Below, one piece after another: positions 1 through 9,256 of a DNA stretch of 64,000 nucleotides (position 1 is the stretch's first letter; each line of letters opens with the position of its first letter). Source of the stretch: Pseudoalteromonas phenolica (GTDB lineage: Bacteria > Pseudomonadota > Gammaproteobacteria > Enterobacterales > Alteromonadaceae); NCBI RefSeq assembly GCF_001444405.1, contig NZ_CP013187.1, forward strand, positions 2,852,001 to 2,916,000, given 5' to 3'. A model generated the notes under the pieces. The model made no database searches and had not been told where the DNA came from. It saw nothing but the letters and a program-made list of their open reading frames with translations. The position numbers and the translations under genes are program-made.

Positions 1-1596
1 ATATAGGCTCGCAAGCTCATATAAGTAACCACATAATACGTGCGGAGTGGCTTCGCTGATCATCAGGTCGAGCACTTCTTCAAGCTGAAGTAGTTTTAAC
101 GCCAATGCTTTTTCTTGCGGCTCAACAATGTTGATGCTACCAGCAAGATTTGCACTGTCTACACCCGCTTTACGAAAAATGCCACTTACACGCGTGTAGG
201 CATACTGTAAGTAAGGTGCAGTTGCACCTTCAAAGCTCAACATTGTGTCCCAGTTGAAGATATAGTCACTGGTACGGTGCTTAGATAAGTCAGCGTATTT
301 AACTGCACCAATACCCACTTTACGCGCGATTTCGCTGCGCTCTTCTTCACTTAATTCAGCTGTACGGTCAGCAATTTTATCTGCTGCACGACTTACCGCT
401 TCTTCAAGTAGATCTGCAAGTTTAACTGTACCACCCGTACGAGTTTTGAATGGTTTACCATCATCACCCATCATAGTACCGAATAGGCTTGGCTCGTAGC
501 TGGTTTTGTCTTTTAACAGACCCGCTTTACGTGCTGTGATCTCAACTTGGTTGAAGTGTAGGCCCTGACGTGCATCTACGAAAATTAAGATACGGTCTAC
601 GTCTAACTCGTTTGAACGGTAATCACAGGCTGCAAGGTCAGTGGTTGAATATAAGAAACCACCACCTGACTTTTGGACGATGAACACTGATGGCTCACCG
701 TCTTTGTTCGCAAGCTCATCAAGGAATACCACTTGCGCACCTTGGTCTTCAACCGCAATGCCTTTTTCTTTAAGCAGCTCAATCACACCTTGAAGACGGT
801 CGTTATAAGCGCTTTCTGCTTTAATATCGTCACGGCCAAGGGTAACGTTTAATCTCGCGTATACTTCTTCAGAGTGTTTAACCGACGTGTCGATAAACAT
901 CTGCCAAAGTTTCTTACAATGCGCGTCGCCACCTTGTAGCTTAACGACGTAATCACGCGCTTTATCGGCAAAGCCCTCTTCCTCATCGAAACGCTTTTTC
1001 GCGTCACGGTAGAAGCTTTCCAGGTCAGCAAGTGCGACTTTTTCAAGGTCAACACCCTGCTCAAGTAAATCTTCAAGGTGTGCGATAAGCATACCGAACT
1101 GTGTACCCCAGTCACCCATGTGGTTTTGACGAATAACCGTATCACCACGGAACTCTAGGGCACGTACAACCGCATCACCAATGATGGTAGAACGTAAGTG
1201 ACCTACGTGCATTTCTTTTGCAAGGTTTGGTGAAGAGTAGTCAACCACAACTTTATGCGGGTTTACGTGCTCAGCAACACCAAGTTTTGAATCTTGGTTT
1301 GCCGCTTCTAGGCTTGCAGCTAAAAACTCAGGCTTTAGGTGAATGTTAATGAAACCTGGGCCTGCAATTTCCGTTTTTGCAGCAAGATCTGCAACGTCTA
1401 AATTGTCGATGATCTTTTGTGCAAGTTCACGCGGATTAGTTTTTAAAGCTTTTGCAGCGCCCATTGCACCATTGATTTGGTAATCACCGAATTGCGGACG
1501 AGTAGATTGTGTAACCGCTGGGTTTGTGCCTTCAGGAATACCCGCAGCGTGCATCGCCGCGTTAGCTTTTTCAATTAATAGAGTTTTGATATTCAT
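1..1596 (-). CDS. argS: Arginyl-tRNA synthetase, 3' end cut by window edge
   Basis: Class I aminoacyl-tRNA synthetase that charges tRNA-Arg with arginine in the cytoplasm. The window holds the first 532 codons; the family is about 577 residues, so roughly the last 45 lie beyond the left edge. The ATG at 1594-1596 is preceded by AGGA at a good distance, and the protein opens MNIKTLLIEKANAAM. The N-terminal tRNA-binding part is followed by the class I signature HVGHL at about residues 130-134. The sequence then stays open to base 1, ending in an ArgS-like anticodon-domain stretch (YLYELASLY). It lies downstream of prfC on the same strand with a gap of about 70 bases. The identification is sure; only the truncation limits it. 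Confidence 0.96.
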   Translation of the reverse strand, partial: MNIKTLLIEKANAAMHAAGIPEGTNPAVTQSTRPQFGDYQINGAMGAAKALKTNPRELAQKIIDNLDVADLAAKTEIAGPGFINIHLKPEFLAASLEAANQDSKLGVAEHVNPHKVVVDYSSPNLAKEMHVGHLRSTIIGDAVVRALEFRGDTVIRQNHMGDWGTQFGMLIAHLEDLLEQGVDLEKVALADLESFYRDAKKRFDEEEGFADKARDYVVKLQGGDAHCKKLWQMFIDTSVKHSEEVYARLNVTLGRDDIKAESAYNDRLQGVIELLKEKGIAVEDQGAQVVFLDELANKDGEPSVFIVQKSGGGFLYSTTDLAACDYRSNELDVDRILIFVDARQGLHFNQVEITARKAGLLKDKTSYEPSLFGTMMGDDGKPFKTRTGGTVKLADLLEEAVSRAADKIADRTAELSEEERSEIARKVGIGAVKYADLSKHRTSDYIFNWDTMLSFEGATAPYLQYAYTRVSGIFRKAGVDSANLAGSINIVEPQEKALALKLLQLEEVLDLMISEATPHVLCGYLYELASLY

Positions 1597-1665
1597 TTTT
1601 TATCCTGTAACCCTTGCCAGCCTTCAATGCCAGCAAGGTTAAATTTGATTCAATTTAAGCGTTTA

Positions 1666-3255
1666 TTAGTGTTCACGTGTGTGGTGGAACTGAACATCAG
1701 GATAGCGTTCCATTGATAAGTTTAAGTTTACACGGCTTGGTGCAATGTAAGTTAAGTTATCGCCACCATCAAGGGCTAAGTTTGCTTCACACTTACGTTT
1801 AAACTCAGCCATTTTCTTATCGTCGTCGCAGGTTACCCAACGCGCAGTTTGTACTGACACACTCTCGTAGATTGCATCTACGTTATATTCCGCTTTCAAA
1901 CGGGCAACAACCACATCAAACTGCAGCACACCAACCGCACCTACGATTAGGCTGTTATTTTGTAATGGTCTAAATACCTGTACCGCGCCTTCTTCTGAAA
2001 GCTGAACTAGGCCTTTTAATAACTGCTTTTGCTTAAGAGGATCTTTCAAGCGAATGCTACGGAATAACTCTGGCGCGAAGTTTGGAATACCACTGAACTT
2101 AAGCTTCTCACCTTGAGTAAAAGTATCACCGATTTGGATTGTACCGTGGTTATGCAAACCAATGATGTCACCGGCAAACGCTTCTTGCGCACGTTCACGG
2201 TCACCGGCCATGAAAGTAACCGCGTCAGAAATACTGACTTTTTTGCCAATACGTACGTGGTCCATTTTCATACCTTGGGTATATTTACCCGATACAATAC
2301 GCATGAATGCGATACGGTCTCGGTGTTTCGGGTCCATGTTCGCTTGAATTTTAAATACGAAGCCAGAGAACTTTTCTTCTTCGGCTTTTACTTCACGCTC
2401 TTCTGTTTGACGTGGCATTGGCGTTGGCGCCCACTCAGTCAAACCGTCAAGCATATGGTCAACACCGAAGTTGCCTAATGCTGTACCAAAGTACACAGGT
2501 GTTAATTCACCCGATAAAAATAGGTCGTGATCAAATTCGTTTGATGCACCGATTACTAGCTCTAACTCTTCACGAAGCTGTTCGGCTAATTCATCCCCGA
2601 TTTCTGCATCTAAGTCTGGGTTATCTAAGCCCTTAATGATGCGCTTTTCTTGGATGGTATGGCCTTGACCAGTTGCGTATAGGATCGTTTCATCACGGTG
2701 AATGTGATACACACCTTTAAACTCTTTACCACAGCCGATTGGCCAAGTGATCGGTGCACACATGATGTTAAGTTCAGTTTCAACTTCGTCCATTACTTCC
2801 ATAGGGTCGCGGATGTCACGGTCAAGCTTGTTCATGAAAGTCACGATTGGCGTGTCACGTAAGCGTGTAACTTCCATTAGTTTACGCGTACGGTCTTCTA
2901 CACCTTTTGCTGCATCGATCACCATTAGACATGAGTCAACGGCAGTCAGTGTACGGTAAGTATCTTCAGAGAAGTCTTCGTGTCCTGGGGTATCTAGTAG
3001 ATTCACCAATGCATCGTTATATGGGAACTGCATCACAGAGGTTGTTACTGAGATACCACGCTCTTTTTCCATTTCCATCCAGTCAGACTTAGCGTGCTGA
3101 TTTGAACCACGGCCTTTTACCGTACCGGCTTTTTGTAAGGCCTTTCCGAATAAAAGTACTTTTTCTGTGATGGTGGTTTTACCCGCATCCGGGTGCGAGA
3201 TAATCGCGAAAGTCCGTCTTTTCGAGACTTCCTGAGGAATTGAAGCGTTTGACAT
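1666..3255 (-). CDS. prfC: Peptide chain release factor 3 (RF3)
   Basis: Translational GTPase that recycles RF1 and RF2 from the ribosome after termination. The 529-residue length equals that of E. coli RF3. The G1 motif SHPDAGKTT is at residues 20-28, G3 is DTPGHEDF and G4 is NKLDRD, followed by EF-G-like domains II and III. RF3-specific stretches such as GRGSNQHAKSDWMEMEKERG are present. It is transcribed toward argS; the gap holds an imperfect hairpin (about 1609-1640) without a T run, so readthrough is possible. Confidence 0.97.
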   Translation of the reverse strand: MSNASIPQEVSKRRTFAIISHPDAGKTTITEKVLLFGKALQKAGTVKGRGSNQHAKSDWMEMEKERGISVTTSVMQFPYNDALVNLLDTPGHEDFSEDTYRTLTAVDSCLMVIDAAKGVEDRTRKLMEVTRLRDTPIVTFMNKLDRDIRDPMEVMDEVETELNIMCAPITWPIGCGKEFKGVYHIHRDETILYATGQGHTIQEKRIIKGLDNPDLDAEIGDELAEQLREELELVIGASNEFDHDLFLSGELTPVYFGTALGNFGVDHMLDGLTEWAPTPMPRQTEEREVKAEEEKFSGFVFKIQANMDPKHRDRIAFMRIVSGKYTQGMKMDHVRIGKKVSISDAVTFMAGDRERAQEAFAGDIIGLHNHGTIQIGDTFTQGEKLKFSGIPNFAPELFRSIRLKDPLKQKQLLKGLVQLSEEGAVQVFRPLQNNSLIVGAVGVLQFDVVVARLKAEYNVDAIYESVSVQTARWVTCDDDKKMAEFKRKCEANLALDGGDNLTYIAPSRVNLNLSMERYPDVQFHHTREH

Positions 3256-3413
3256 CGATTAAAATCTTCTCTTAAGTTGAGCACAGCTCAAGTAAAATAA
3301 AATTACTTGCCCTGCTCAGGCTATGAATATCAGTTAATCGACTATTTTCGCTTATCTTGCCAAGATACTCAATCGTACAGCGGTTTTTATAACAATTTTT
3401 TCTTTTTAATTAG

Positions 3414-4793
3414 TTAAGTTTTTTCTGTTTGCAAACCTAATTGCACCATGTCGTATTGTTCATCACTTGAACGGCTGTAAACAACAGCGATCTGATAAAA
3501 TACAAAACCACCCATAATGAAATGCGATACAGCTAAGCCAATAAATAGCCCCATATTGCCCAATAGATTAAGCCCCAACACAGCCAAAATTGGGATAAGC
3601 AATAGACGGTGAAAAGCCAAAAACACCATGGCTTGTTTACTCTTACCCATGGCATTCAAACAAGAGACATACACCATAGACATACCTAAACCGACATAAC
3701 TAATGGGCATGAATTGAATGAAGTATTTTAACAAGACAATTTGCTGACAATCTGGACAGATCCCAGCAAATAGCTGTGACTGAAATAGATAAAGTAAAAC
3801 AGCTATCACACATTGCATAACAATAATGAGAAAAAGCGCACTTTTTAAAATGCCTAATGCACGCTTTTTATTGTTCGACCAATAATTGACGCCCACTATG
3901 GCAGGCAATGAAGCGGTCAGCACCATAGGAATTAACAAAGCCAATGCTTCTATCTTAAAGGTTAAAGCAAATACTGCGATAAAAGCAGTATCAAAGTGGC
4001 TGGCGATAAAAGTTAATAGTGCAAGAGAAGATGCAGGCATTACCTGCTGACAAATAATAAGTACCGTATCTAAATTACCATTAACTGCTTTGTCCGATGC
4101 AAATAAACTCGATTTATGCCTCATAGACACAAGACTTAAACCAATCGCTGCAAATAAAACATCAACAAAAGCATGCAACTCGCCGAGAGAGCTTAGCAAA
4201 TTAGGCTCAACTTGCTGAACTAACACAGTCAACCCTACTGATTTACAAACCATCCAAAGCAATAAATACAGCGCTGAACACCAACAATCGTTTAACGCTC
4301 TGAGCGCGCTGCTCACTTGCCAAATAACTACTAGAGCAAAGAGAGTACTGATCCGCATTGTTAAAAACGACATGATCTCAGAGGAAAACTCAGCAGACTG
4401 CACGTCCGATAAAGTACTCAACCACTCAGAAAAACCAAATAAGGCAAGTATTTCGTCTAATGTGAGTAATAAGAAAATAGATACAGCGGCACTGGCAAAT
4501 ACACCAAAGCGAATATGAGCAAACAATCCTTTATTTTTCTGGTCGACCAATTGCACCATCGCCATATTTGTTCGCACCGACAGCGCAACAGCAAAAGCCA
4601 TCAAAATTACAAATAAAGGCTGGGCATACCCATAGAGCTGTAGAAGTTGCTCATTGGTATTGGCTATCATCGACGATTCGGCTAAGTCATAAGCCAATAG
4701 AATACAAATCGCTGGCAATAAAATAGCGGTGGTTTTTCTTAATAGCTGCCAAGGCGATGCACTTAGATAACACAAAGTTTGACTCTTCTGCAT
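3414..4793 (-). CDS. MATE-like multidrug/metabolite efflux protein
   Basis: Integral inner-membrane protein of 459 residues, the usual MATE length, with about twelve hydrophobic segments arranged as two similar halves. Visible segments include residues 23-37, 55-75, 95-112 and the C-terminal run around 395-440. The family exports organic cations or metabolites using Na+ or H+ gradients. It is a divergent member, and no substrate can be read from the sequence. It lies back to back with a phosphopantetheinyl transferase gene, which raises an inferred link to a natural product or lipid. A polysaccharide-flippase-type relative of the same superfamily is the main alternative. Confidence 0.72.
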   Translation of the reverse strand: MQKSQTLCYLSASPWQLLRKTTAILLPAICILLAYDLAESSMIANTNEQLLQLYGYAQPLFVILMAFAVALSVRTNMAMVQLVDQKNKGLFAHIRFGVFASAAVSIFLLLTLDEILALFGFSEWLSTLSDVQSAEFSSEIMSFLTMRISTLFALVVIWQVSSALRALNDCWCSALYLLLWMVCKSVGLTVLVQQVEPNLLSSLGELHAFVDVLFAAIGLSLVSMRHKSSLFASDKAVNGNLDTVLIICQQVMPASSLALLTFIASHFDTAFIAVFALTFKIEALALLIPMVLTASLPAIVGVNYWSNNKKRALGILKSALFLIIVMQCVIAVLLYLFQSQLFAGICPDCQQIVLLKYFIQFMPISYVGLGMSMVYVSCLNAMGKSKQAMVFLAFHRLLLIPILAVLGLNLLGNMGLFIGLAVSHFIMGGFVFYQIAVVYSRSSDEQYDMVQLGLQTEKT

Positions 4794-5039
4794 GGTATTA
4801 GTCCATTTTATACTTCCTAAACTAAGACCTTAACCTCCGGTTTTTATTACAAAGTAATTTCTCTCGTTTGTAACAAAGTATGTGTTTAGTGACCTAGCTA
4901 AGGCGTTTTTACTTTAGCTTCATCCTAAAAGCTGAATTGAAGGAAAGCAGGTAAACTTTTGTAAAACTTATGGACCGCTTAAGTAGTCCATCCTTTATTC
5001 TGCTGAGAAAAGCTTGCGATTTAAAAATAAATAAATGAC

Positions 5040-5065
5040 ACTCACTTCCCACAAAAGGAGTGAGT
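5040..5065 (+). promoter_or_regulatory. Hairpin covering the ribosome binding site of the PPTase gene
   Basis: ACTCAC (5040-5045) pairs with GTGAGT (5060-5065), and TCC (5047-5049) pairs with GGA (5057-5059), leaving one bulged T and a 7-base loop. The GGAG at 5057-5060 is the Shine-Dalgarno of the gene starting at 5067, so the stem would hide it. The pairing is seen directly; any regulatory effect is inferred. Confidence 0.45.
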
Positions 5066-5066
5066 A

Positions 5067-5753
5067 ATGCAAGTAATCAAATCGTCTGTTTTTAAAAATC
5101 ACCTCCCACTTGAACTCGTGGTGCTTGAGTTCGACGCAGACAGCTATGAACCTCAAAGTTTTGATTTATTCAACCAGCCTTTTCCTGAACGTATAAAAAA
5201 AGCAGTTCTTAAACGCCAAGCCGAATATTTAGCTGGCCGAATTTGCGCCACTCAGGCACTAACAGCACTAAATATTGATAATCCGATAGTTCACACCGCA
5301 GATGACAGGGTGCCAATTTGGCCAACAGAAACATTTGGTTCAATTACCCATACCAAAGGCATCGCCGCAGCAATAGCTGGCATACAAGATTGCGCCACAG
5401 GCGTAGGTATTGATATCGAAAAATTGATGAAAGATAGTCAAGAGACAAAACTGCAAACGCATATCTTACGAGATGACGAAAAAACGCAATTTAATGACTT
5501 TGGTAAGCAAGTAACACACCCTCTAAGTGTTATTTTTTCTGCTAAAGAAAGTATTTTTAAGGCACTCTATCCATCTGTAAAAAAATATTTTGGCTTCGAT
5601 AAAGCAAAATTGATTGAATTTAATGAGACTGTTTTAACTTTTGAAATAATGCATAACTTAAGCAAACACGTCCAATCTGGTTTAAAAGTTAATGTTCACT
5701 ATCAACTTGTTGACGACTTAGTATTTACCCAGTGTCTTTTTACAACGACATAG
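5067..5753 (+). CDS. 4'-phosphopantetheinyl transferase, EntD/Sfp type
   Basis: Transfers the phosphopantetheine arm of CoA to a serine of carrier proteins of peptide synthetases, polyketide synthases or fatty-acid-like synthases. The 228-residue protein carries the family signatures: SITHT at about 92-96 (the SHS-like motif), GIDIE at 114-118 with the Mg-binding acidic residues, and FSAKES at 157-162. Shine-Dalgarno AAAGGAG stands 7 bases before the ATG. No carrier-protein synthase lies in the window, so it acts in trans. A divergent MATE exporter is its upstream neighbour. The family is sure; the partner protein is unknown. Confidence 0.88.
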   Translation: MQVIKSSVFKNHLPLELVVLEFDADSYEPQSFDLFNQPFPERIKKAVLKRQAEYLAGRICATQALTALNIDNPIVHTADDRVPIWPTETFGSITHTKGIAAAIAGIQDCATGVGIDIEKLMKDSQETKLQTHILRDDEKTQFNDFGKQVTHPLSVIFSAKESIFKALYPSVKKYFGFDKAKLIEFNETVLTFEIMHNLSKHVQSGLKVNVHYQLVDDLVFTQCLFTTT

Positions 5754-5884
5754 TTGTTTTATTAAACAAGTATGAACATAGCGCATATTACTTGTTAAAA
5801 AAGCTGCATTGACTTAGGATTAGTTACTTGGACATTGTTCCATTATGCTAACAAGAAGAACATTTAGGACGTTATTAAAATCGC

Positions 5885-8554
5885 ATGAAAACCAGTAAGT
5901 TAAGTATAAAATTATTATGGTATATCACTCCATTAGTGATTTTACCCTTGCTGTTTTTAGGTGGTTTTACTCTCACGAATGTAACAAGCTCAACACAAAA
6001 ACAAGCTAAACTCACAGTGAGTCGTTTTGTTGAGCAGCAACATCAAAAAATGTTCAACTATATTGAAATCTATCAATCGACTACTAAGTTACTCTCAACA
6101 TCTCCTGTTTTAAGTGACTTCCTTGCCAAAGATTTCGATACTCCCTTTGAACAAACAGCTCGCTTAGGCGCTTTAATGGATGTATTCGCCAGTTACAGCG
6201 ATGCCTATCCAGATATATTGAGTATTAACCTTGTTTCACCTGAAGGTGAGTCAAAAGCTTACTATGCTAACAATTTAAATCAGGCACCACAAAGTTATCC
6301 GTTTTTTGAACAGGTAAAAAATAGCAGTATGCGGCAACAGAAGTTCATGGTGCCGACTGAAAATAACACCACGCATATCTATCTTGTACAACAAATATTC
6401 AGTGTTGACTACCAGCTCAAAAGACCAAAACAACAAGGCTACATTATAGTTCAAGTTGACCCGTCAGTAATTCACTCAAGCATCTTAGAGTCACCTTATA
6501 ACAACACCCTTAACTTGCTAATCACGAAGCAAGGTGAAATTTTATTTAGCTCAGATCCAAGTTTATATGCACAATCTCTGGATACAGATGAAACTCAAGA
6601 AATTCAAGAAACGGCTGAGCGCAGTACGCTTAAATCGATTAAATTATCAAGTGTCGATAACATAGAGCGGATGGTTTATGCTGTTCAGCTTAGTGGCGGA
6701 TATTATTACTTATCAAGTATTCCAAAAGCGCTTCTCTACCAATCAGGCAAAGCAATTAGTTTGATCACTGCTTTGATCGTTATCTTGTCGGTAATAACTC
6801 TCCCCATTCTTATTTTTATTGTGGTTAGAAATTTACTGCTGAACCCAATTGAACTACTTGGTGCAGCCAGTCACAAAGTGGGGGATGGTAATTTATCGGT
6901 TTCTCTACCTGAACAAAGCAACGATGAAGTTGGACTTTTATTCAGAGACTTCAACCACATGGTTAAGCAAATAAGAGATTCCCAATCTGAGCTTAAAACC
7001 TATAAGTTACACCTAGAAGAAATGGTTGATGTTCGTACTAAAGAACTTGAACAAACAAATCAACAGCTCGAAATTGCTATTAGAGAAGCTGAGCAAGCGA
7101 GTGATTTAAAAAGTCGCTTCTTAGCCAATATGAGTCACGAGATCCGCACCCCTCTGACTGCGATTATGGGTTTCACCGAACAGTTGATAATCAACCCGCA
7201 AGCGACCGCAAATCGAAATCACTTAAGCACGGTACTGCGAAACTCGAAGCACTTATTAGAGTTGATAAATAACATCCTAGATTTATCAAAAATCGAAGCT
7301 GAGAAACTCGATGTAGAGAATCGGCCATTCAAGCTTCAGCCTCTACTTGAAGATGTTGAGTCGATAATCGCACCACTGGCACAAGAAAAACAACTGTCCT
7401 TTTCGATGGACTACCAATTCCCTTTACCTCGCTCAATTTACAGTGACATTACCCGTTTAAAGCAAATATTACTGAATATCACTACCAACGCGATTAAATT
7501 TACCGAGTACGGTGGCATACGCTTAAGCGTGCGATTTATTCACCAAAGCCAAAGTGTTGAGTTTGTTATCGAAGATACCGGAATCGGCATGTCTGACAGT
7601 GAAATCAAACGCGTCTTCAAACCATTTGAGCAAGCTGATAGCACCACCACACGCCGCTTCGGCGGTACCGGTTTAGGCCTTTGTATTTCTAAGAATTTAG
7701 CGCAGCTACTTGGTGGTGATGTAGAAGTTTTGAGCGAACAAGGTGTGGGCAGTAAGTTTACTATTCGAGTTCTAGCAAACTTCCCAAACGGTGATTACCA
7801 ACTTATCAATAAGTTGGAGGAGTCTGCGCACATTCCCGATGCTTCACAAGAGCTTGCAGCAACCCAATTTGATGCCAATATTCTACTCGCCGAAGATAAC
7901 CCAGATAACCAAGAGCTGATCTGCCTTCTTCTTGATGCATGGGGAATTAAGCCAGACATAGCCAATAATGGCGCTGAAGCGGTTGAAAAAGCGCTAGTTA
8001 ATGATTACCAACTGATTTTAATGGATATGCAGATGCCTGTCATGGGTGGCCTAGAAGCCACAGAAATGCTCAGACACGCGGCTTACGATGGTCCAATTAT
8101 TGCTCTCACCGCAAATGTCATGAAACATGATGTTGAGTCATATCTTGCGGCTGGTTGTGACGCTACCTTGGCAAAACCAATTGATAAAAAGCAACTAGGC
8201 CAAGTGTTATTAGAACACCTTCAACTTCAGGCTGCGAGTCAATCTAAGTGGGACTCCCTCTTAGCCAGTGAAAAGTTTGTACAGATAAATAAAAATTATA
8301 TGGAAAAGCTGCCAGACTACCTTGAGCAAGTTCAAACATACTTTGATAATCAAGAATGGGAGTCACTGAGGGCCCTTGCTCACAGCTTGAAAGGCAGTGC
8401 AGGCTGTTTTGGTTTTATGAACATTCATAGTGCTGCAGAAGAGCTTGAAAATAGCTTAATGACTAATCAGCAAGCCCAGTGGCAATACACCCAATTAAAC
8501 CTTTGTGAAGCAATCAAATACACTTTGGCACACCAGCCTGAAACTGAAGATTAA
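5885..8554 (+). CDS. Hybrid sensor histidine kinase (sensor-HAMP-HisKA-HATPase-REC-HPt)
   Basis: Membrane sensor kinase of 889 residues with an internal phosphorelay. A first membrane segment (about 10-30) and a second (about 293-317) enclose a periplasmic Cache-like sensor of about 260 residues. A HAMP linker and a coiled coil follow. HisKA has the phospho-acceptor His418 in FLANMSHEIRTPL, and the HATPase has DTGIGM and the GTGLGL box. A receiver follows with the acceptor Asp714 in LILMDMQMPVMGG. The C-terminal HPt has His833 in HSLKGSAGCFGF. All phosphotransfer residues are present. The layout is BarA-like, but the signal is unknown and no response-regulator gene is adjacent. Confidence 0.92.
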   Translation: MKTSKLSIKLLWYITPLVILPLLFLGGFTLTNVTSSTQKQAKLTVSRFVEQQHQKMFNYIEIYQSTTKLLSTSPVLSDFLAKDFDTPFEQTARLGALMDVFASYSDAYPDILSINLVSPEGESKAYYANNLNQAPQSYPFFEQVKNSSMRQQKFMVPTENNTTHIYLVQQIFSVDYQLKRPKQQGYIIVQVDPSVIHSSILESPYNNTLNLLITKQGEILFSSDPSLYAQSLDTDETQEIQETAERSTLKSIKLSSVDNIERMVYAVQLSGGYYYLSSIPKALLYQSGKAISLITALIVILSVITLPILIFIVVRNLLLNPIELLGAASHKVGDGNLSVSLPEQSNDEVGLLFRDFNHMVKQIRDSQSELKTYKLHLEEMVDVRTKELEQTNQQLEIAIREAEQASDLKSRFLANMSHEIRTPLTAIMGFTEQLIINPQATANRNHLSTVLRNSKHLLELINNILDLSKIEAEKLDVENRPFKLQPLLEDVESIIAPLAQEKQLSFSMDYQFPLPRSIYSDITRLKQILLNITTNAIKFTEYGGIRLSVRFIHQSQSVEFVIEDTGIGMSDSEIKRVFKPFEQADSTTTRRFGGTGLGLCISKNLAQLLGGDVEVLSEQGVGSKFTIRVLANFPNGDYQLINKLEESAHIPDASQELAATQFDANILLAEDNPDNQELICLLLDAWGIKPDIANNGAEAVEKALVNDYQLILMDMQMPVMGGLEATEMLRHAAYDGPIIALTANVMKHDVESYLAAGCDATLAKPIDKKQLGQVLLEHLQLQAASQSKWDSLLASEKFVQINKNYMEKLPDYLEQVQTYFDNQEWESLRALAHSLKGSAGCFGFMNIHSAAEELENSLMTNQQAQWQYTQLNLCEAIKYTLAHQPETED

Positions 8555-8573
8555 ATAGCCGTTAGCGCTTTTA

Positions 8574-8797
8574 ATACCATTCCTCAATAATACTCAGTCT
8601 TTTTGAGGGGCTAAAACTGACGCTTGATTCTTTAAAAATTTCGTATTTACGACTGCATGGATACAGAAAGTAGAGTAATGCAGGAGCAATTGCCGAGAAC
8701 AACTAAATATCAAAATTCTTGCCTAAATAGACGAAGGTACCTGAGCGGTGCTATAGACCAGTTTTCCTTATCTAAAAATAGATCACTTAATTAGAGG
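8574..8797 (-). repeat. Intergenic modular repeat, copy A
   Basis: Read on the minus strand, it begins at the rimI stop region with CCTCTAATTAAGTGATC, then AAGGAAAACTGGTCTATAGCA. It ends with CGTCAGTTTTAG and GAGGAATGGTAT. The same ordered blocks occur in the copies at 17697 and 26430. This copy has about 46 extra bases (about 8643-8688) at the position of the hairpin loop of the 26430 copy, and about 20 extra bases before the hairpin. It lies between two convergent genes. No ORF is present. Confidence 0.8.
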
Positions 8798-9256
8798 TTT
8801 GTTATAAAAAAAGCTTCTCGCCATTAACACTGCGTGCTCTTTACCCTCTTTAGCTGGGTAATAGTTTTTACGGACACCCACCTCTGAAAAATCAAATTTT
8901 TGGTAAACCGCTATTGCACTTAAATTTGATTCTCTTACTTCTAAGAAACAGTTTTCGGCTTCAAGTGTTTGCGCCTGCTCTAGCAAATGCGCCATAAGTT
9001 GTTTTGCATAGCCTCGCCCTTGGTACTCAGGAGCAACACAAATATCCATTAAGGTGTGATCAGGCCCAACCTGCTCAGCGACATAAAAGCCAACGAGTTC
9101 ATCACCTAACAATAAACCTGCATTGTAGTATCTGCCTCCTAAACAGGATTGCATGGTTTTAGCACTCCAAGGAAAGCTATGGCATACCTCTTCAATATCC
9201 ATAATGGTTTCAAGCGGCATATCATTAAGTAAGCCCGCAACTATTTTACTTGTCAT
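8783..9256 (-). CDS. rimI: Ribosomal-protein alanine N-acetyltransferase
   Basis: GNAT-fold acetyltransferase that acetylates the N-terminal alanine of ribosomal protein S18. At 157 residues it is slightly longer than E. coli RimI (148). The acetyl-CoA loop appears as VAPEYQGRGYAKQLM, preceded by the MDIC strand and followed by FLEVRESNLSAIAVYQKFDF, typical of RimI. I chose the ATG at 9254-9256 (MTSKIVAG): it has GGAAG 8 bases upstream, whereas the longer frame to 9289 has no such site. It overlaps holD by 11 bases, so the two are translated from one message. Its last codons and TGA stop lie inside the end of the intergenic repeat at 8574-8797. Confidence 0.93.
   Translation of the reverse strand: MTSKIVAGLLNDMPLETIMDIEEVCHSFPWSAKTMQSCLGGRYYNAGLLLGDELVGFYVAEQVGPDHTLMDICVAPEYQGRGYAKQLMAHLLEQAQTLEAENCFLEVRESNLSAIAVYQKFDFSEVGVRKNYYPAKEGKEHAVLMARSFFYNKPLIK

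Noticed and set aside
849..1148. 99-codon frame within argS
   Set aside because: Same strand but another frame from argS, which is clearly coding there.
1609..1640. Hairpin between prfC and argS
   Set aside because: The stem is imperfect and no U run follows in the direction of transcription.
5764..5798. Inverted repeat AACAAGTA/TACTTGTT after the PPTase gene
   Set aside because: The 16-base loop, short AT-rich stem and lack of a T run make it a weak terminator.
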